A stretch of 44,035 bases of DNA from the NCBI GenBank assembly GCA_017469925.1, contig JAFUFK010000018.1, forward strand, positions 1 to 44,035, read 5' to 3'. Each line of letters starts with the position of its first letter. Position 1 is the first letter of the stretch. Made by a program: the position numbers and the translations under genes. The stretch comes from Bacteroidaceae bacterium. GTDB lineage: Bacteria; Bacteroidota; Bacteroidia; Bacteroidales; Bacteroidaceae. Below the pieces are notes generated by a model, which worked only from the letters and a program-made list of their open reading frames with translations, searched no databases and was not told where the DNA came from. Below, in pieces: positions 1 through 6,766 of this stretch.

Positions 1-465
1 CAGATTCGCCGGGAGCTGCAGCAAGACGAGGACGAGCACACCCTGCGCATCGTCACCTCGCAGATAGAGCAAGTGCTGGAGTACGTCAGCCGCTACTACG
101 CCCTGCAACTCTCCTCATCGGCCAAGGCCGCGAACTCCGACCTGCTGACGCGCTTCGAGAACCTGCTTCAGCATTACTACGACGACGGCATCCAGTGCAC
201 TTTAGGCCTACCGACCGTAAAATACTGCGCCCAGGAACTCTTCCTGTCCCCCAACTACTTCGGTGACCTCATCCGCGAACTGACTGGCAAGTCCGCTACT
301 TCCCACATCCGCCGCTTCATCATGCTGCGCTCCCAAACGCTCTTGCTCGGTGGTTCCACCATCTCCGAAACGGCCGAAAGCCTCGGCTTCGAATATCCCC
401 AGCACTTCACCCGCCAGTTCAAAAAGTATTTCGGCATCACACCGTCAGAATTCCTGCGTAAGTAG
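1..465 (+). CDS. AraC-family transcriptional regulator, C-terminal part (5' end outside window)
   Basis: The reading frame is open from base 1 to a TAG at 463-465, so the gene starts upstream of the window. The last ~100 residues form an AraC/XylS DNA-binding domain with two helix-turn-helix units: the first around LSPNYFGDLIRELTGKS, the second in the segment TISETAESLGFEYPQHF, followed by the typical ending FKKYFGITPSEFLRK. Such proteins bind promoter DNA as one-component activators, or form the output end of a hybrid sensor; the sensor part is not visible here, so the signal is unknown. An internal GTG at 73 could be read as a start, but the continuous upstream frame (QIRRELQQDEDE) argues against it. 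It converges on the DUF1349 gene. Domain assignment is confident; target genes are unknown. Confidence 0.9.
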   Translation, partial: QIRRELQQDEDEHTLRIVTSQIEQVLEYVSRYYALQLSSSAKAANSDLLTRFENLLQHYYDDGIQCTLGLPTVKYCAQELFLSPNYFGDLIRELTGKSATSHIRRFIMLRSQTLLLGGSTISETAESLGFEYPQHFTRQFKKYFGITPSEFLRK

Positions 466-557
466 ATTTGCCATCATTTCCCGTCCTTTCACATACGTCT
501 TGTAGCCGTCCCTGGGCGATGGTTGGTGGCTCCTTTTACTTTGCAGTAAATTGGAAG

Positions 558-1295
558 TTACTTTTCCTTGTCTGGTTGCTGGCCGTCATGCGCCTTCCAC
601 ATGCATTCCGTAACCTTCATGTCCGAGAACACCGCCGTGAAGGAAGATTCCTCTGGCGAACAGGCATAGACGCCGAAACTGATTTCCTCGGCACCTTTAT
701 CCATGTGGCAGATACGCATCTGGCTGAAACGCTCGCCATCCGAGGAACACTCGATGCAATAATCGTCCGCACGACGGGAGAAGCGATACCACATCGTCCG
801 CACGTCGGCAGACACCGCCGTCGTCGCCCAGTCAGAATAGCCGTTGTTCGTGACCACACTGCCCAGATGCTGGAACTCGTCGTTCTCGTACTCCACCGAG
901 CCCTTCAGCCAGTTCTCGCTATCCAGGTACATCACGATACCGCATTGGTCAAACCGATGGTGGCTCTGGGAGAAGTCGGTCTTGACCACAAAACTGAAGA
1001 ACTTCTCGCGCGTCCGCATCTGTAGCACCGGCGCATTGTCGTTCCGGAAGTGATAGTACGTCCGCTGCCAGAGGTCGGTTTTCGGCGCGGTGGTAACGAA
1101 GAGCGTATCCCCCCTGACCACATAGTCTTTCGGCTCGCGCGTCCACTGGAGGCTGTTCACGTCAATCCGTCCCCCGTCGGCCATCGCGTTCTTAACGTCA
1201 TCCCTGAAATCCATAGTCACCTCGTTGTTTGTCTGTCTGTTACAAGCCGTAAGCACCAAGGCAAAGCCCAGCATGGCAAAAACACTCTTATACAT
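558..1295 (-). CDS. DUF1349-type lipoprotein (concanavalin-like fold)
   Basis: 245 residues. The N-terminus is a lipoprotein signal peptide with lipobox LTAC (Cys18), so the protein should be anchored in a membrane on the outside of the cytoplasm. The body has the pattern of the DUF1349 family, which has a beta-sandwich resembling lectins and glycosidases: a tryptophan-rich start, a central DQCGIVMYLD segment, and an ending with FGVYACSPEESSFTAVFSDM. Members are often found among carbohydrate-use genes; a catalytic activity is not established from sequence. It is transcribed divergently from the structured-RNA/methyltransferase module. A minus-strand -7 box TACCTTTG lies 30 bp upstream of the start. 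The function as a glycan-binding or glycan-modifying protein is inference. Confidence 0.8.
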   Translation of the reverse strand: MYKSVFAMLGFALVLTACNRQTNNEVTMDFRDDVKNAMADGGRIDVNSLQWTREPKDYVVRGDTLFVTTAPKTDLWQRTYYHFRNDNAPVLQMRTREKFFSFVVKTDFSQSHHRFDQCGIVMYLDSENWLKGSVEYENDEFQHLGSVVTNNGYSDWATTAVSADVRTMWYRFSRRADDYCIECSSDGERFSQMRICHMDKGAEEISFGVYACSPEESSFTAVFSDMKVTECMWKAHDGQQPDKEK

Positions 1296-1324
1296 GATTC
1301 TACTAAATTCGGTTTATCCGAGGA

Positions 1325-1332
1325 CAAAGGTA
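1325..1332 (-). promoter_or_regulatory. Bacteroidetes -7 box for the DUF1349 gene
   Basis: The plus strand reads CAAAGGTA, i.e. TACCTTTG on the minus strand, a perfect match to TAnnTTTG, 30 bp upstream of the DUF1349 start codon. No clear TTTG is seen about 20 bp further upstream, so only the -7 part is supported. Confidence 0.55.
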
Positions 1333-1449
1333 TAAAGAATTATGCACATTATAGTAATTACAAGACTGAAAAGAAAACGAAGTGTTGCGGTTTTTGCCTC
1401 TGCAAGAAAGTTTTTCAGCGAATCATGCTTCATTTTGACTCTTTTTTGC

Positions 1450-1457
1450 TACCTTTG
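1450..1457 (+). promoter_or_regulatory. -7 box TACCTTTG driving the structured leader
   Basis: TACCTTTG matches TAnnTTTG exactly and sits in a T-rich stretch. A TTTG occurs at 1434-1437, closer than the usual ~20-bp spacing, so the -33 part is weak. Transcription would start near 1464, just before the folded region, giving a leader of about 270 nt before the methyltransferase ATG at 1734. Confidence 0.6.
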
Positions 1458-1463
1458 TAGCAG

Positions 1464-1733
1464 TTCGGGGAGAAATCCGGACTGACGAAGCATTTGCTTA
1501 TTCAAAGGACGTCCTTGAAGTTTGGCCACAGATAGACGCACTAATAGAATAAAGCAGATGTCCACTTAACGTGGACGTCTGAATTGTCTATTCAGTGCGG
1601 GTTAGGCCAAACACCCAAGGACGTGGACGAGGAAGATTGTCCACGTTTCTGTGTCCTAATGGGGACTGGGTGTTTGGATTAGCGGTACGTTCTTAACGAA
1701 AAGCAGAACGTATAACTAATAACGCCTAACCCT
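1464..1733 (+). ncRNA. Structured leader RNA upstream of the methyltransferase/HNH module
   Basis: No protein gene is apparent, but the stretch is dense in long complementary segments. One rod consists of 1513-1527 with 1605-1620 (CCTTG/CAAGG plus GTTTGGCC/GGCCAAAC), 1537-1547 with 1588-1599, and an 11-bp tip 1555-1565 with 1571-1581 over a 5-nt loop. A competing fold uses the same bases: 1599-1607 (GGGTTAGGC) with 1724-1732 (GCCTAACCC), and CCAAACACCCA at 1607-1617 with TGGGTGTTTGG at 1667-1677, enclosing 1621-1628/1639-1646. A last hairpin pairs 1686-1693 with 1705-1712. The closing helix ends one base before the ATG at 1734, so it could control translation, or the RNA could be a separate functional component. 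I do not recognise a known RNA family. The base pairing is directly visible; the function is unknown. Confidence 0.65.
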
Positions 1734-2750
1734 ATGGTTAAACGAACGACAAGGCTGCAAGGCAGCAAACAGAAACGGGACGACGAGTATTACACATTGT
1801 TCCAAGACATAGCGGACGAGGTCAGTCTGTATCTACCTCAACTGCGTGGCAAACGTATCCTCTGCCCATGCGATTGGGATGAGAGTTATAACGAAGAAAT
1901 TGTATATAAAGAAGAGGGCTATGTGCTGGGGCGTGACCTTTTCGGAGCAGAAGGCACTATCAAGAACATAGATATTGCCAGAACTAAAGAGAAGATAGAG
2001 AAGCGGATGGACTTGGTGAAGTGTCAGTTCGTTTATTATCTGCTAAATCAGGCTGAAGAATGTGGCATCCGTTCTATCAGTGTAAGTGGCTATAACCCCA
2101 AGACGAATGAGGGTGTCCGTTTCCAAGATATTGACTACAGCTATTATGATGTTATCATCACCAACCCACCATTCAGCCAGTTCGATGAATTTATCGACTT
2201 GCTGATAAAGGAGGATAAGGAGTTTTTGGTGATTGGTCCTCAGACAGCCCCCACAGAAAAGAGCATCATTCGTCATTTCCAAGAAGGAAAAATCCGCATT
2301 GGTTACCATTATCATCTGAGTGGTTTCAATCGTCCAGATGGAACGACACTGCCAAAACAACATAATACACCACGTAGCTGTATGTGGTACACAAATTTAC
2401 AGGTTGACCCTCAGACAAAAGAGCTTACACTTACTGCATCATACGATGAAAATCCTGAGAAATATCCCAAAGTCGTAAATTATGATGCGATATATATTCC
2501 TACAGTTGCAGACATACCACATGATTACTTTGGCGAAATGGTTGTCCCCGTAACTTTTATGCAGAAATATAATCCCAAGCAGTTCGATATTGTTGGATCA
2601 AGCTTACAATTAGGTAAACCCATAAAAGATTTTGTAGAACTTGATGCCATCTATGAAAAGGGGGGCAGGCGCTTTTATTTAGCAGAAGGTAATAAGCATT
2701 ATCGTCGTCTTTGGGACAGAATGGTTATTAAACGTAAAAAGGAGAACTAA
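1734..2750 (+). CDS. EcoRI-type adenine-specific DNA methyltransferase
   Basis: 338 residues. The catalytic motif of N6-adenine methyltransferases, NPPF, is at residues 144-147 after the strand YYDVIIT. The segment RILCPCDWDES (residues 41-51) and the later FLVIGPQTAPTEK resemble the EcoRI-methylase family, which lacks a classical glycine-rich motif I. The enzyme would transfer a methyl group from S-adenosylmethionine to adenine in a specific DNA site. The ATG at 1734 directly follows the closing helix of the structured leader. The stop is 3 bases before the start of the DUF262-HNH gene, so the two are almost certainly co-transcribed and probably form a modification/restriction pair. Base composition is A+T-richer than in neighbouring genes, suggesting acquisition. 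The recognition sequence cannot be read from the protein. Confidence 0.85.
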   Translation: MVKRTTRLQGSKQKRDDEYYTLFQDIADEVSLYLPQLRGKRILCPCDWDESYNEEIVYKEEGYVLGRDLFGAEGTIKNIDIARTKEKIEKRMDLVKCQFVYYLLNQAEECGIRSISVSGYNPKTNEGVRFQDIDYSYYDVIITNPPFSQFDEFIDLLIKEDKEFLVIGPQTAPTEKSIIRHFQEGKIRIGYHYHLSGFNRPDGTTLPKQHNTPRSCMWYTNLQVDPQTKELTLTASYDENPEKYPKVVNYDAIYIPTVADIPHDYFGEMVVPVTFMQKYNPKQFDIVGSSLQLGKPIKDFVELDAIYEKGGRRFYLAEGNKHYRRLWDRMVIKRKKEN

Positions 2751-2753
2751 GAT

Positions 2754-3854
2754 ATGACAGTAAAAGACTTATACGAGAAAGTTGTCAACGGTATTATCAA
2801 CAGCGACATCGAATTGCAGCGTGCCATTGTCTATGATGCCGATAAGCAGGCACTGGTCATTGACAGCATTTACAGAGGCATACCTCTACCCGCTTTCTAT
2901 CTGTGGCAACGTGAGGATGGCAAATTAGAGGTACTTGATGGCAAACAGCGCATTGAAGCCATCAAGAAGTTTAAACAGGGTAACCTGAAATATGAGGGCA
3001 AGACATGGAAAGCATACGCATACGATAGCGATTTGCAGCAAGTGGTAGATAATACAGACCTGACAACTATCATTTGCAGTGGTACGGAAGATAAGAAGCG
3101 AGAGATTTTCAACCGTATCAATACTTTGGGTGTGGCTCTTTCTAAGTTTGAAGTGCTCAACGGACTGTATCACGGAAACTACATCGAAGGCCTGAATGAT
3201 TATTTCGTGCAAGACGCAAGTGTCCGTAAGGTTTTGCCAAGCGCTTCTGTTGACAGAGGAGATAACAAATACCATCTTCTGGAGTATATTTACTATGTAC
3301 GCAACAACAGAGTATTCCCCAAAAGAAGCGAGTTGCACGACTATGTACAACAGCACAAGGATGAGTCGTTCAACGAAGATTTCAAGAAGATAAAGCCCTA
3401 TATTAGTTTTATCCGTGATGTCTTTGGCGACGGGTCGAAAATCGGAAGCGTGCTGAAGTTCAGACTATCAGTAGAGTATCTGAAGGACAGAGCAATTTGG
3501 CTGCAACACAAAGATGACATCTGCAAGGACTGCAATACGTTCATGAAGAGCGAAGGCTATAAGTTGTCATCAACTAAAGACAAGGATATAGAGGCGATGA
3601 TATTGGGTATCGTTAGTAACCTGCGTGTAGATCCCAAACGTCTTTTTACGGCAGACGACAAGGCAGAATTGCTTTCAAGACTCACACCGAACGATAAAGG
3701 ACTATTTGAATGCCAGATATGCCATCAACACTTTGCATCTGATGAACTAACGGTAGACCATATTAAGCCTTGGAGTAAAGGCGGTCGCACAGTTCTATCG
3801 AATGCACGGTTGGTATGTAGGGTTTGCAATAGTAGAATGGGGAATCGACAATAA
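2754..3854 (+). CDS. DUF262 (GmrSD/ParB-like) protein with C-terminal HNH nuclease
   Basis: 366 residues. The N-terminal half is a DUF262 domain with the hallmark DGKQR at residues 62-66 and the preceding IPLPAFYLWQ; this fold occurs in modification-dependent nucleases such as GmrSD and in phage-defence proteins such as SspE and BrxU. The last ~47 residues form a zinc-bound HNH nuclease: Cys320 and Cys323, VDHIKPWSKGG with His336, Asn350, then Cys355 and Cys358-Asn. The usual DUF1524 nuclease of GmrSD is replaced by this short HNH. It starts 3 bases after the methyltransferase stop. The inferred role is restriction of DNA whose modification state differs from that made by the partner methylase; whether it cuts unmodified or modified DNA is open. 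Confidence 0.87.
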   Translation: MTVKDLYEKVVNGIINSDIELQRAIVYDADKQALVIDSIYRGIPLPAFYLWQREDGKLEVLDGKQRIEAIKKFKQGNLKYEGKTWKAYAYDSDLQQVVDNTDLTTIICSGTEDKKREIFNRINTLGVALSKFEVLNGLYHGNYIEGLNDYFVQDASVRKVLPSASVDRGDNKYHLLEYIYYVRNNRVFPKRSELHDYVQQHKDESFNEDFKKIKPYISFIRDVFGDGSKIGSVLKFRLSVEYLKDRAIWLQHKDDICKDCNTFMKSEGYKLSSTKDKDIEAMILGIVSNLRVDPKRLFTADDKAELLSRLTPNDKGLFECQICHQHFASDELTVDHIKPWSKGGRTVLSNARLVCRVCNSRMGNRQ

Positions 3855-3875
3855 TAAAATCACTGCCGACGCTAT

Positions 3876-3977
3876 ATGGTGAAAAAAGTCCTAAGGGCAT
3901 GGGCACATAAGATGATGAACTACATTTGGGCAATTCTCGTTCTCCTCGCACTTATGAAATGGGCCAAAGGCAAATGA
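3876..3977 (+). CDS. Possible 33-residue single-span membrane peptide
   Basis: A short frame opens with ATG-GTG 21 bases after the HNH stop and ends with TGA at 3975-3977. It encodes a basic start (MVKKVLRAWAHKMM) followed by the hydrophobic run YIWAILVLLALMKWAKGK, i.e. one likely transmembrane helix with basic ends. Alternative starts are the paired ATGs at codons 13-14. Placement on the same strand right behind the nuclease makes it a candidate third gene of the module, perhaps a membrane-acting toxin or effector, but a chance frame of this length cannot be excluded. It ends 15 bases before the convergent HU-like gene. Confidence 0.4.
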   Translation: MVKKVLRAWAHKMMNYIWAILVLLALMKWAKGK

Positions 3978-3992
3978 TTCGGCCCTAAAGAA

Positions 3993-4631
3993 TTACTTCT
4001 TCTCCACATACACCTTGTGGCTGAGGCGCCCCTGGGCGACGATGGGAACGGACTTGTCGCTGTCCATTTCGCGCAGTTCGCGACTGGCCGTCGTGCGCGA
4101 GAGGCCGGAGAGCAAGACGTAGTCGGAAAGGCGCAGAAAGCCATGCTCGCGGATGTAGGCGAGGGCCAGTTGGATGCGCTCCTCCCGCGTGGTGCCGGGG
4201 CGGTGGATTTCGCGTGTCCCCTGCTTGTCGCGGTGCAGGCGGTGGGCACAGCGCTCGTCGATGTCGCGCACCCACCGGCGCTGGGCCTTGAAGTGTACGT
4301 CGCGCACGCTCACCCTTCGGGCATTGGGCTCGCCCCCACGGTGCTGCTCGGGCGTGCCGGCTTCGTAGTCGTCGAGTCCCAGTGCCAGCGAGAAACTACC
4401 CATGCCGTCCAGCGACACCGTGTAGCCGTCGGCCAGCAACTCGCCCATCGTCCTTATCATGGTGTCCACCATGCCACGCAGTTCGCCCTCGCCCATGACG
4501 CGGTAGGTCTGGCGCATGCGCCGCACGAGTTCGGCTGTGTCCATTGCGCCCTCCGAGCGCATCACGTAGTAATACTGTTGTTCTCCCGTGCCCCTAAGGT
4601 CGGGCATCTCCCGTTTGAAGTATTTCGGCAT
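3993..4631 (-). CDS. HU-like DNA-binding protein with C-terminal winged-helix-like part
   Basis: 212 residues. The first ~125 residues match the divergent Bacteroidales HU family (HU-HIG type): an opening strand (MPKYFKREMPDL), helices with TAELVRRMRQTYRVMGEGELRGMVDTMIRTMGELL, the turn GYTVSLDGMGSF, and a basic arm region. The last ~70 residues (TREERIQLALAYIREHGFLRLSDYVLLSGLSRTTASRELREM) look like a winged helix-turn-helix. Such proteins bind DNA as dimers; targets are unknown. The promoter is TTTG-20 bp-TATCTTTG (4705-4736), followed in gene sense by GCATCGGG, and inverted repeats lie directly upstream at 4741-4802. The second HU-like gene at 38002 has the same promoter layout. A structural or local regulatory role is plausible. 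Confidence 0.8.
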   Translation of the reverse strand: MPKYFKREMPDLRGTGEQQYYYVMRSEGAMDTAELVRRMRQTYRVMGEGELRGMVDTMIRTMGELLADGYTVSLDGMGSFSLALGLDDYEAGTPEQHRGGEPNARRVSVRDVHFKAQRRWVRDIDERCAHRLHRDKQGTREIHRPGTTREERIQLALAYIREHGFLRLSDYVLLSGLSRTTASRELREMDSDKSVPIVAQGRLSHKVYVEKK

Positions 4632-4704
4632 AATGTTGTTTGTTTTGGTTCTCTCTAATGCTTAACTTGGAAGTTCCCGATGCTAAGCATCAGACTTCCC
4701 GATG

Positions 4705-4736
4705 CAAAGATAGTAAGAATACGGTGCCTGACCAAA
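4705..4736 (-). promoter_or_regulatory. Promoter of the first HU-like gene
   Basis: On the minus strand TTTG (plus 4733-4736) is followed after exactly 20 bp by TATCTTTG (plus 4705-4712), a full Bacteroidetes -33/-7 pair. The next bases are GCATCGGG, identical to those after the -7 box of the HU-like gene at 38002-38499. Confidence 0.75.
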
Positions 4737-4740
4737 TTCT

Positions 4741-4802
4741 AAGTTTGGAATGTGCGTTCCAAACTTATGAACGCACGTACCAAACCTTGGAACGTGCGTT
4801 CA
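4741..4802. repeat. Pair of inverted repeats upstream of the HU-like promoter
   Basis: Two perfect inverted repeats sit beside the -33 box. The first has arms AAGTTTGGAA (4741-4750) and TTCCAAACTT (4757-4766) with 6 bp between. The second has arms TGAACGCACGT (4768-4778) and ACGTGCGTTCA (4792-4802) with 13 bp between. The core GTGCGTTC appears three times (4752-4759 and 4794-4801 direct, 4769-4776 inverted). A further small palindrome AACTTGGAAGTT is at 4664-4675, and TTCCCGATGC is repeated directly at 4674-4683 and 4696-4705. They look like operator sites, possibly for the HU-like protein itself. No protein gene is seen in 4632-4854. Confidence 0.7.
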
Positions 4803-4854
4803 GAACTTTGGGAATCTCTATGCCATGTAAGGGTTTACTCCGCCCTTCGTTTTG

Positions 4855-5370
4855 TCATGGTCTTCTTTTATTAGATTTCCGATGTTCCCTTACCATCTCT
4901 ATGGCCTCCTTACCCGTCAGGTGCTCTATGTCGAAACGGATGGCGAGCATACGGGCCAGACCCTTTTCCAGTTCCTTCTGCAGACTCTCTTCGTCATTGG
5001 GGTTGTACCTCTCGCCCAAGAGGCGGGCAGCCTTGAGTTTCTCAGCCTCATCCTCAACGATGTGCACCCGGCCGAAGACTATCACACTGCGGTAGAATGT
5101 GGTGTACGCTTTCGGTTGCACCACATCCTGCTCGATGACACAGAAGGATGCCTGAGGGTAATTCCTGATGGCATCGACCTTGTGACCTTCGAGCGCGCTG
5201 TGGAAGTAAAGCCGCCCGTCGGCATAGACGTAGCTCAATGGCACGGCATAGGGATAGCCTCCGTCGCCCAACACGGCCAGGGTTCCGGAAGTTGCCCTTT
5301 GCAGGATACCCAGACTTTCTTCGTCCGAAAGTTGTTGGCGCTTGCGCCGCATTTCCCTGAACTTTTCCAT
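4855..5370 (-). CDS. NimA-type pyridoxamine 5'-phosphate oxidase-like flavin protein
   Basis: 171 residues with the FMN-binding split-barrel pattern of the pyridoxamine-phosphate-oxidase/NimA group: MRRKRQQLSDEESLGILQRATSGTLAVLGDGGYPYAVPLSY, then LYFHSALEGHKVDAI, then the strand SVIVFGRVHIVEDEAEK. Members bind FMN or heme; some NimA relatives reduce 5-nitroimidazoles and give resistance, many others have unknown substrates. No signal peptide, so cytoplasmic. It lies 5 bases after the stop of the alpha/beta hydrolase gene and is probably in the same transcript. Resistance function cannot be concluded from the fold alone. Confidence 0.82.
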   Translation of the reverse strand: MEKFREMRRKRQQLSDEESLGILQRATSGTLAVLGDGGYPYAVPLSYVYADGRLYFHSALEGHKVDAIRNYPQASFCVIEQDVVQPKAYTTFYRSVIVFGRVHIVEDEAEKLKAARLLGERYNPNDEESLQKELEKGLARMLAIRFDIEHLTGKEAIEMVREHRKSNKRRP

Positions 5371-5375
5371 ACGAC

Positions 5376-6305
5376 TTACTTTATTACCCTGCCCAAGAAC
5401 TCGCGCATCAGGCGGGCTATCTCCGTGTGATGGCTTTCGAGGGCGAAGTGTCCGCTGGGCACGAAGTGGATTTCTGCATTGGGTAGGTCACGCTTGAAGG
5501 CATTGGCACCGGCTGGAATGAACGACGGGTCATTCTCGCCCCATACGGCCAGGAGAGGCGGCTGATAGGTGCGCAAATACTTTTGGAATTCGGGATAGAG
5601 GGCGACGTTGGAGCGGTAGTCGAGGATGAGGTCGTTCTGCATCTCGGCGCGACCAGGCAGACAGACGTAATGGTAATCGAGGGAGTAGCCGTCGGGGCCT
5701 ACGCTGCCCTCGGGCGTGCCGAAGGTATATTGGCCGATGATGGTCTCCAAGGCGAAGGCCGAGGAGAACTGCCGGCGCAGTTCGGGAGTGGGATGCTGCC
5801 AGTAAGCCTTGCGGGCCTCCCACTTCTTGCCCAGCCCTTCCTCGTACATGTTGCCGTTCTGCGACACGATGGCGGTGATGCGCTCGGGGTGCCACATGGC
5901 CAAACGGTAGCCGATGGGAGCACCGTAGTCGAATAAGTACATGGCGAAGCGGGTCAGGCCAATGGCCTCGGTGAACTTATCCACAATGCGGGCCAGATGG
6001 TCGAAGGAATATTCAAATGCCTCGCGGCTCGGGCTCTCCGTCTGTCCGAAGGAAGGGAAGTCGGGGGCAATGAGGTGGTAGTCGTCGGCCAACTCGGGCA
6101 TCAGTTCGCGGAACATGTGGCTGCTGCTGGGGAAGCCGTGCAGGAGCAGAATGGCGGGCTTCTCCGCAGAGCCCGCCTCACGGTAGAAGAAACGGCAGTC
6201 TTCGACCTGGATTTTGTGGTACGTCGTCATAGGCTCATTTGTTGTTTGTGCGCCCACCGCCAGCACGATGGCGAGGAGGGCGAGGATGGTTAGTATTTTT
6301 TTCAT
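5376..6305 (-). CDS. Secreted alpha/beta hydrolase with Asp nucleophile (epoxide hydrolase/dehalogenase-like)
   Basis: 309 residues from the ATG at 6305, which gives a clean signal peptide (MKKILTILALLAIVLAVGAQ); an upstream in-frame GTG at 6326 would put seven extra polar residues before it and is less likely. The fold shows HGFP (residues 56-59, oxyanion region), the nucleophile elbow with Asp126 in LFDYGAPIG where a serine hydrolase would have GxSxG, an acidic residue in WGENDPSF, and the catalytic His in SGHFALE. Asp at the elbow is typical of epoxide hydrolases and haloalkane dehalogenases. The substrate is unknown, and export to the periplasm is unusual for that group. NimA-type gene follows 5 bases downstream. 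Confidence 0.82.
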   Translation of the reverse strand: MKKILTILALLAIVLAVGAQTTNEPMTTYHKIQVEDCRFFYREAGSAEKPAILLLHGFPSSSHMFRELMPELADDYHLIAPDFPSFGQTESPSREAFEYSFDHLARIVDKFTEAIGLTRFAMYLFDYGAPIGYRLAMWHPERITAIVSQNGNMYEEGLGKKWEARKAYWQHPTPELRRQFSSAFALETIIGQYTFGTPEGSVGPDGYSLDYHYVCLPGRAEMQNDLILDYRSNVALYPEFQKYLRTYQPPLLAVWGENDPSFIPAGANAFKRDLPNAEIHFVPSGHFALESHHTEIARLMREFLGRVIK

Positions 6306-6347
6306 ATCTTGTGCCTTATTTTTCACTTATTTCATTTCATCTATCTT

Positions 6348-6688
6348 TTATTTCGCCCCGGGCGCGGCATCGTTGCCTACGGAGGACGGGAGGGCGGCAT
6401 CGCCTTTCTTGGACAAGCCAAGCGACAGAGCCGATTGCACGGCATCGCGGGGCAGGAGGTCGCGACGCAGGCGGTCGATGATGGGTTCGGCGAGGCCGGA
6501 CATTGTGGGCGAGGAAGGCCCGAGGATGTCCATAACGAAGACCTCGTTCTCGCCCTTGCGGAGCCAGCAACCTGGCAGGTAGAGCGTCTGCTGCGGGCCT
6601 ATCTGCCAGAAGCGACCGAGGCAGTGGCCGTCGCACAAAGGCTTATGCAAGACAATATTGCGATGGATAGAAGCGTTCTAATCTTCAT
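6348..6688 (-). pseudogene. Collapsed GH35 beta-galactosidase relic (signal peptide joined to C-terminal fragment)
   Basis: Directly downstream of GH97 an ATG at 6688 opens a typical signal peptide ([21 protein letters not shown]) whose frame runs to a stop after 29 codons. In a different frame, starting near the same point, the sequence reads [20 protein letters not shown] then [20 protein letters not shown] and ends at 6348. That is the characteristic C-terminal segment of GH35 beta-galactosidases (NGHxxGRFWxxGPQ...LYxPGxWLKxGxNE). The ~500-600 residues that should lie between are missing, so the gene seems to have lost its catalytic part by an internal deletion that also shifted the frame. 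GH35 enzymes remove terminal beta-galactose; the intact GH2 in the cluster could cover this loss. Confidence 0.72.
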
Positions 6689-6766
6689 GGCTTATGGATT
6701 AGGAGGTTATTTGTATTCGTAGAGACGAATGCGGAGAAGTTTCCAGTCGCCGCAGGCGTCCTCAAG

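Noticed and set aside
468-1025. Plus-strand frame of 185 codons
   Set aside because: It lies opposite the DUF1349 lipoprotein gene, which has a clear signal peptide and family pattern; the frame has no recognisable protein features.
1464-1733. Retron, group II intron or IscB-type omega RNA
   Set aside because: No reverse transcriptase, no intron-encoded maturase and no RuvC/IscB-like protein is present; the HNH is fused to DUF262. The RNA is reported only as an unassigned structure.
4017-4658. Long plus-strand frame (213 codons) across the HU-like gene
   Set aside because: Composition is that of an antisense shadow in G+C-rich coding DNA (many Val/Ala/His); the minus-strand protein matches the HU-like family.
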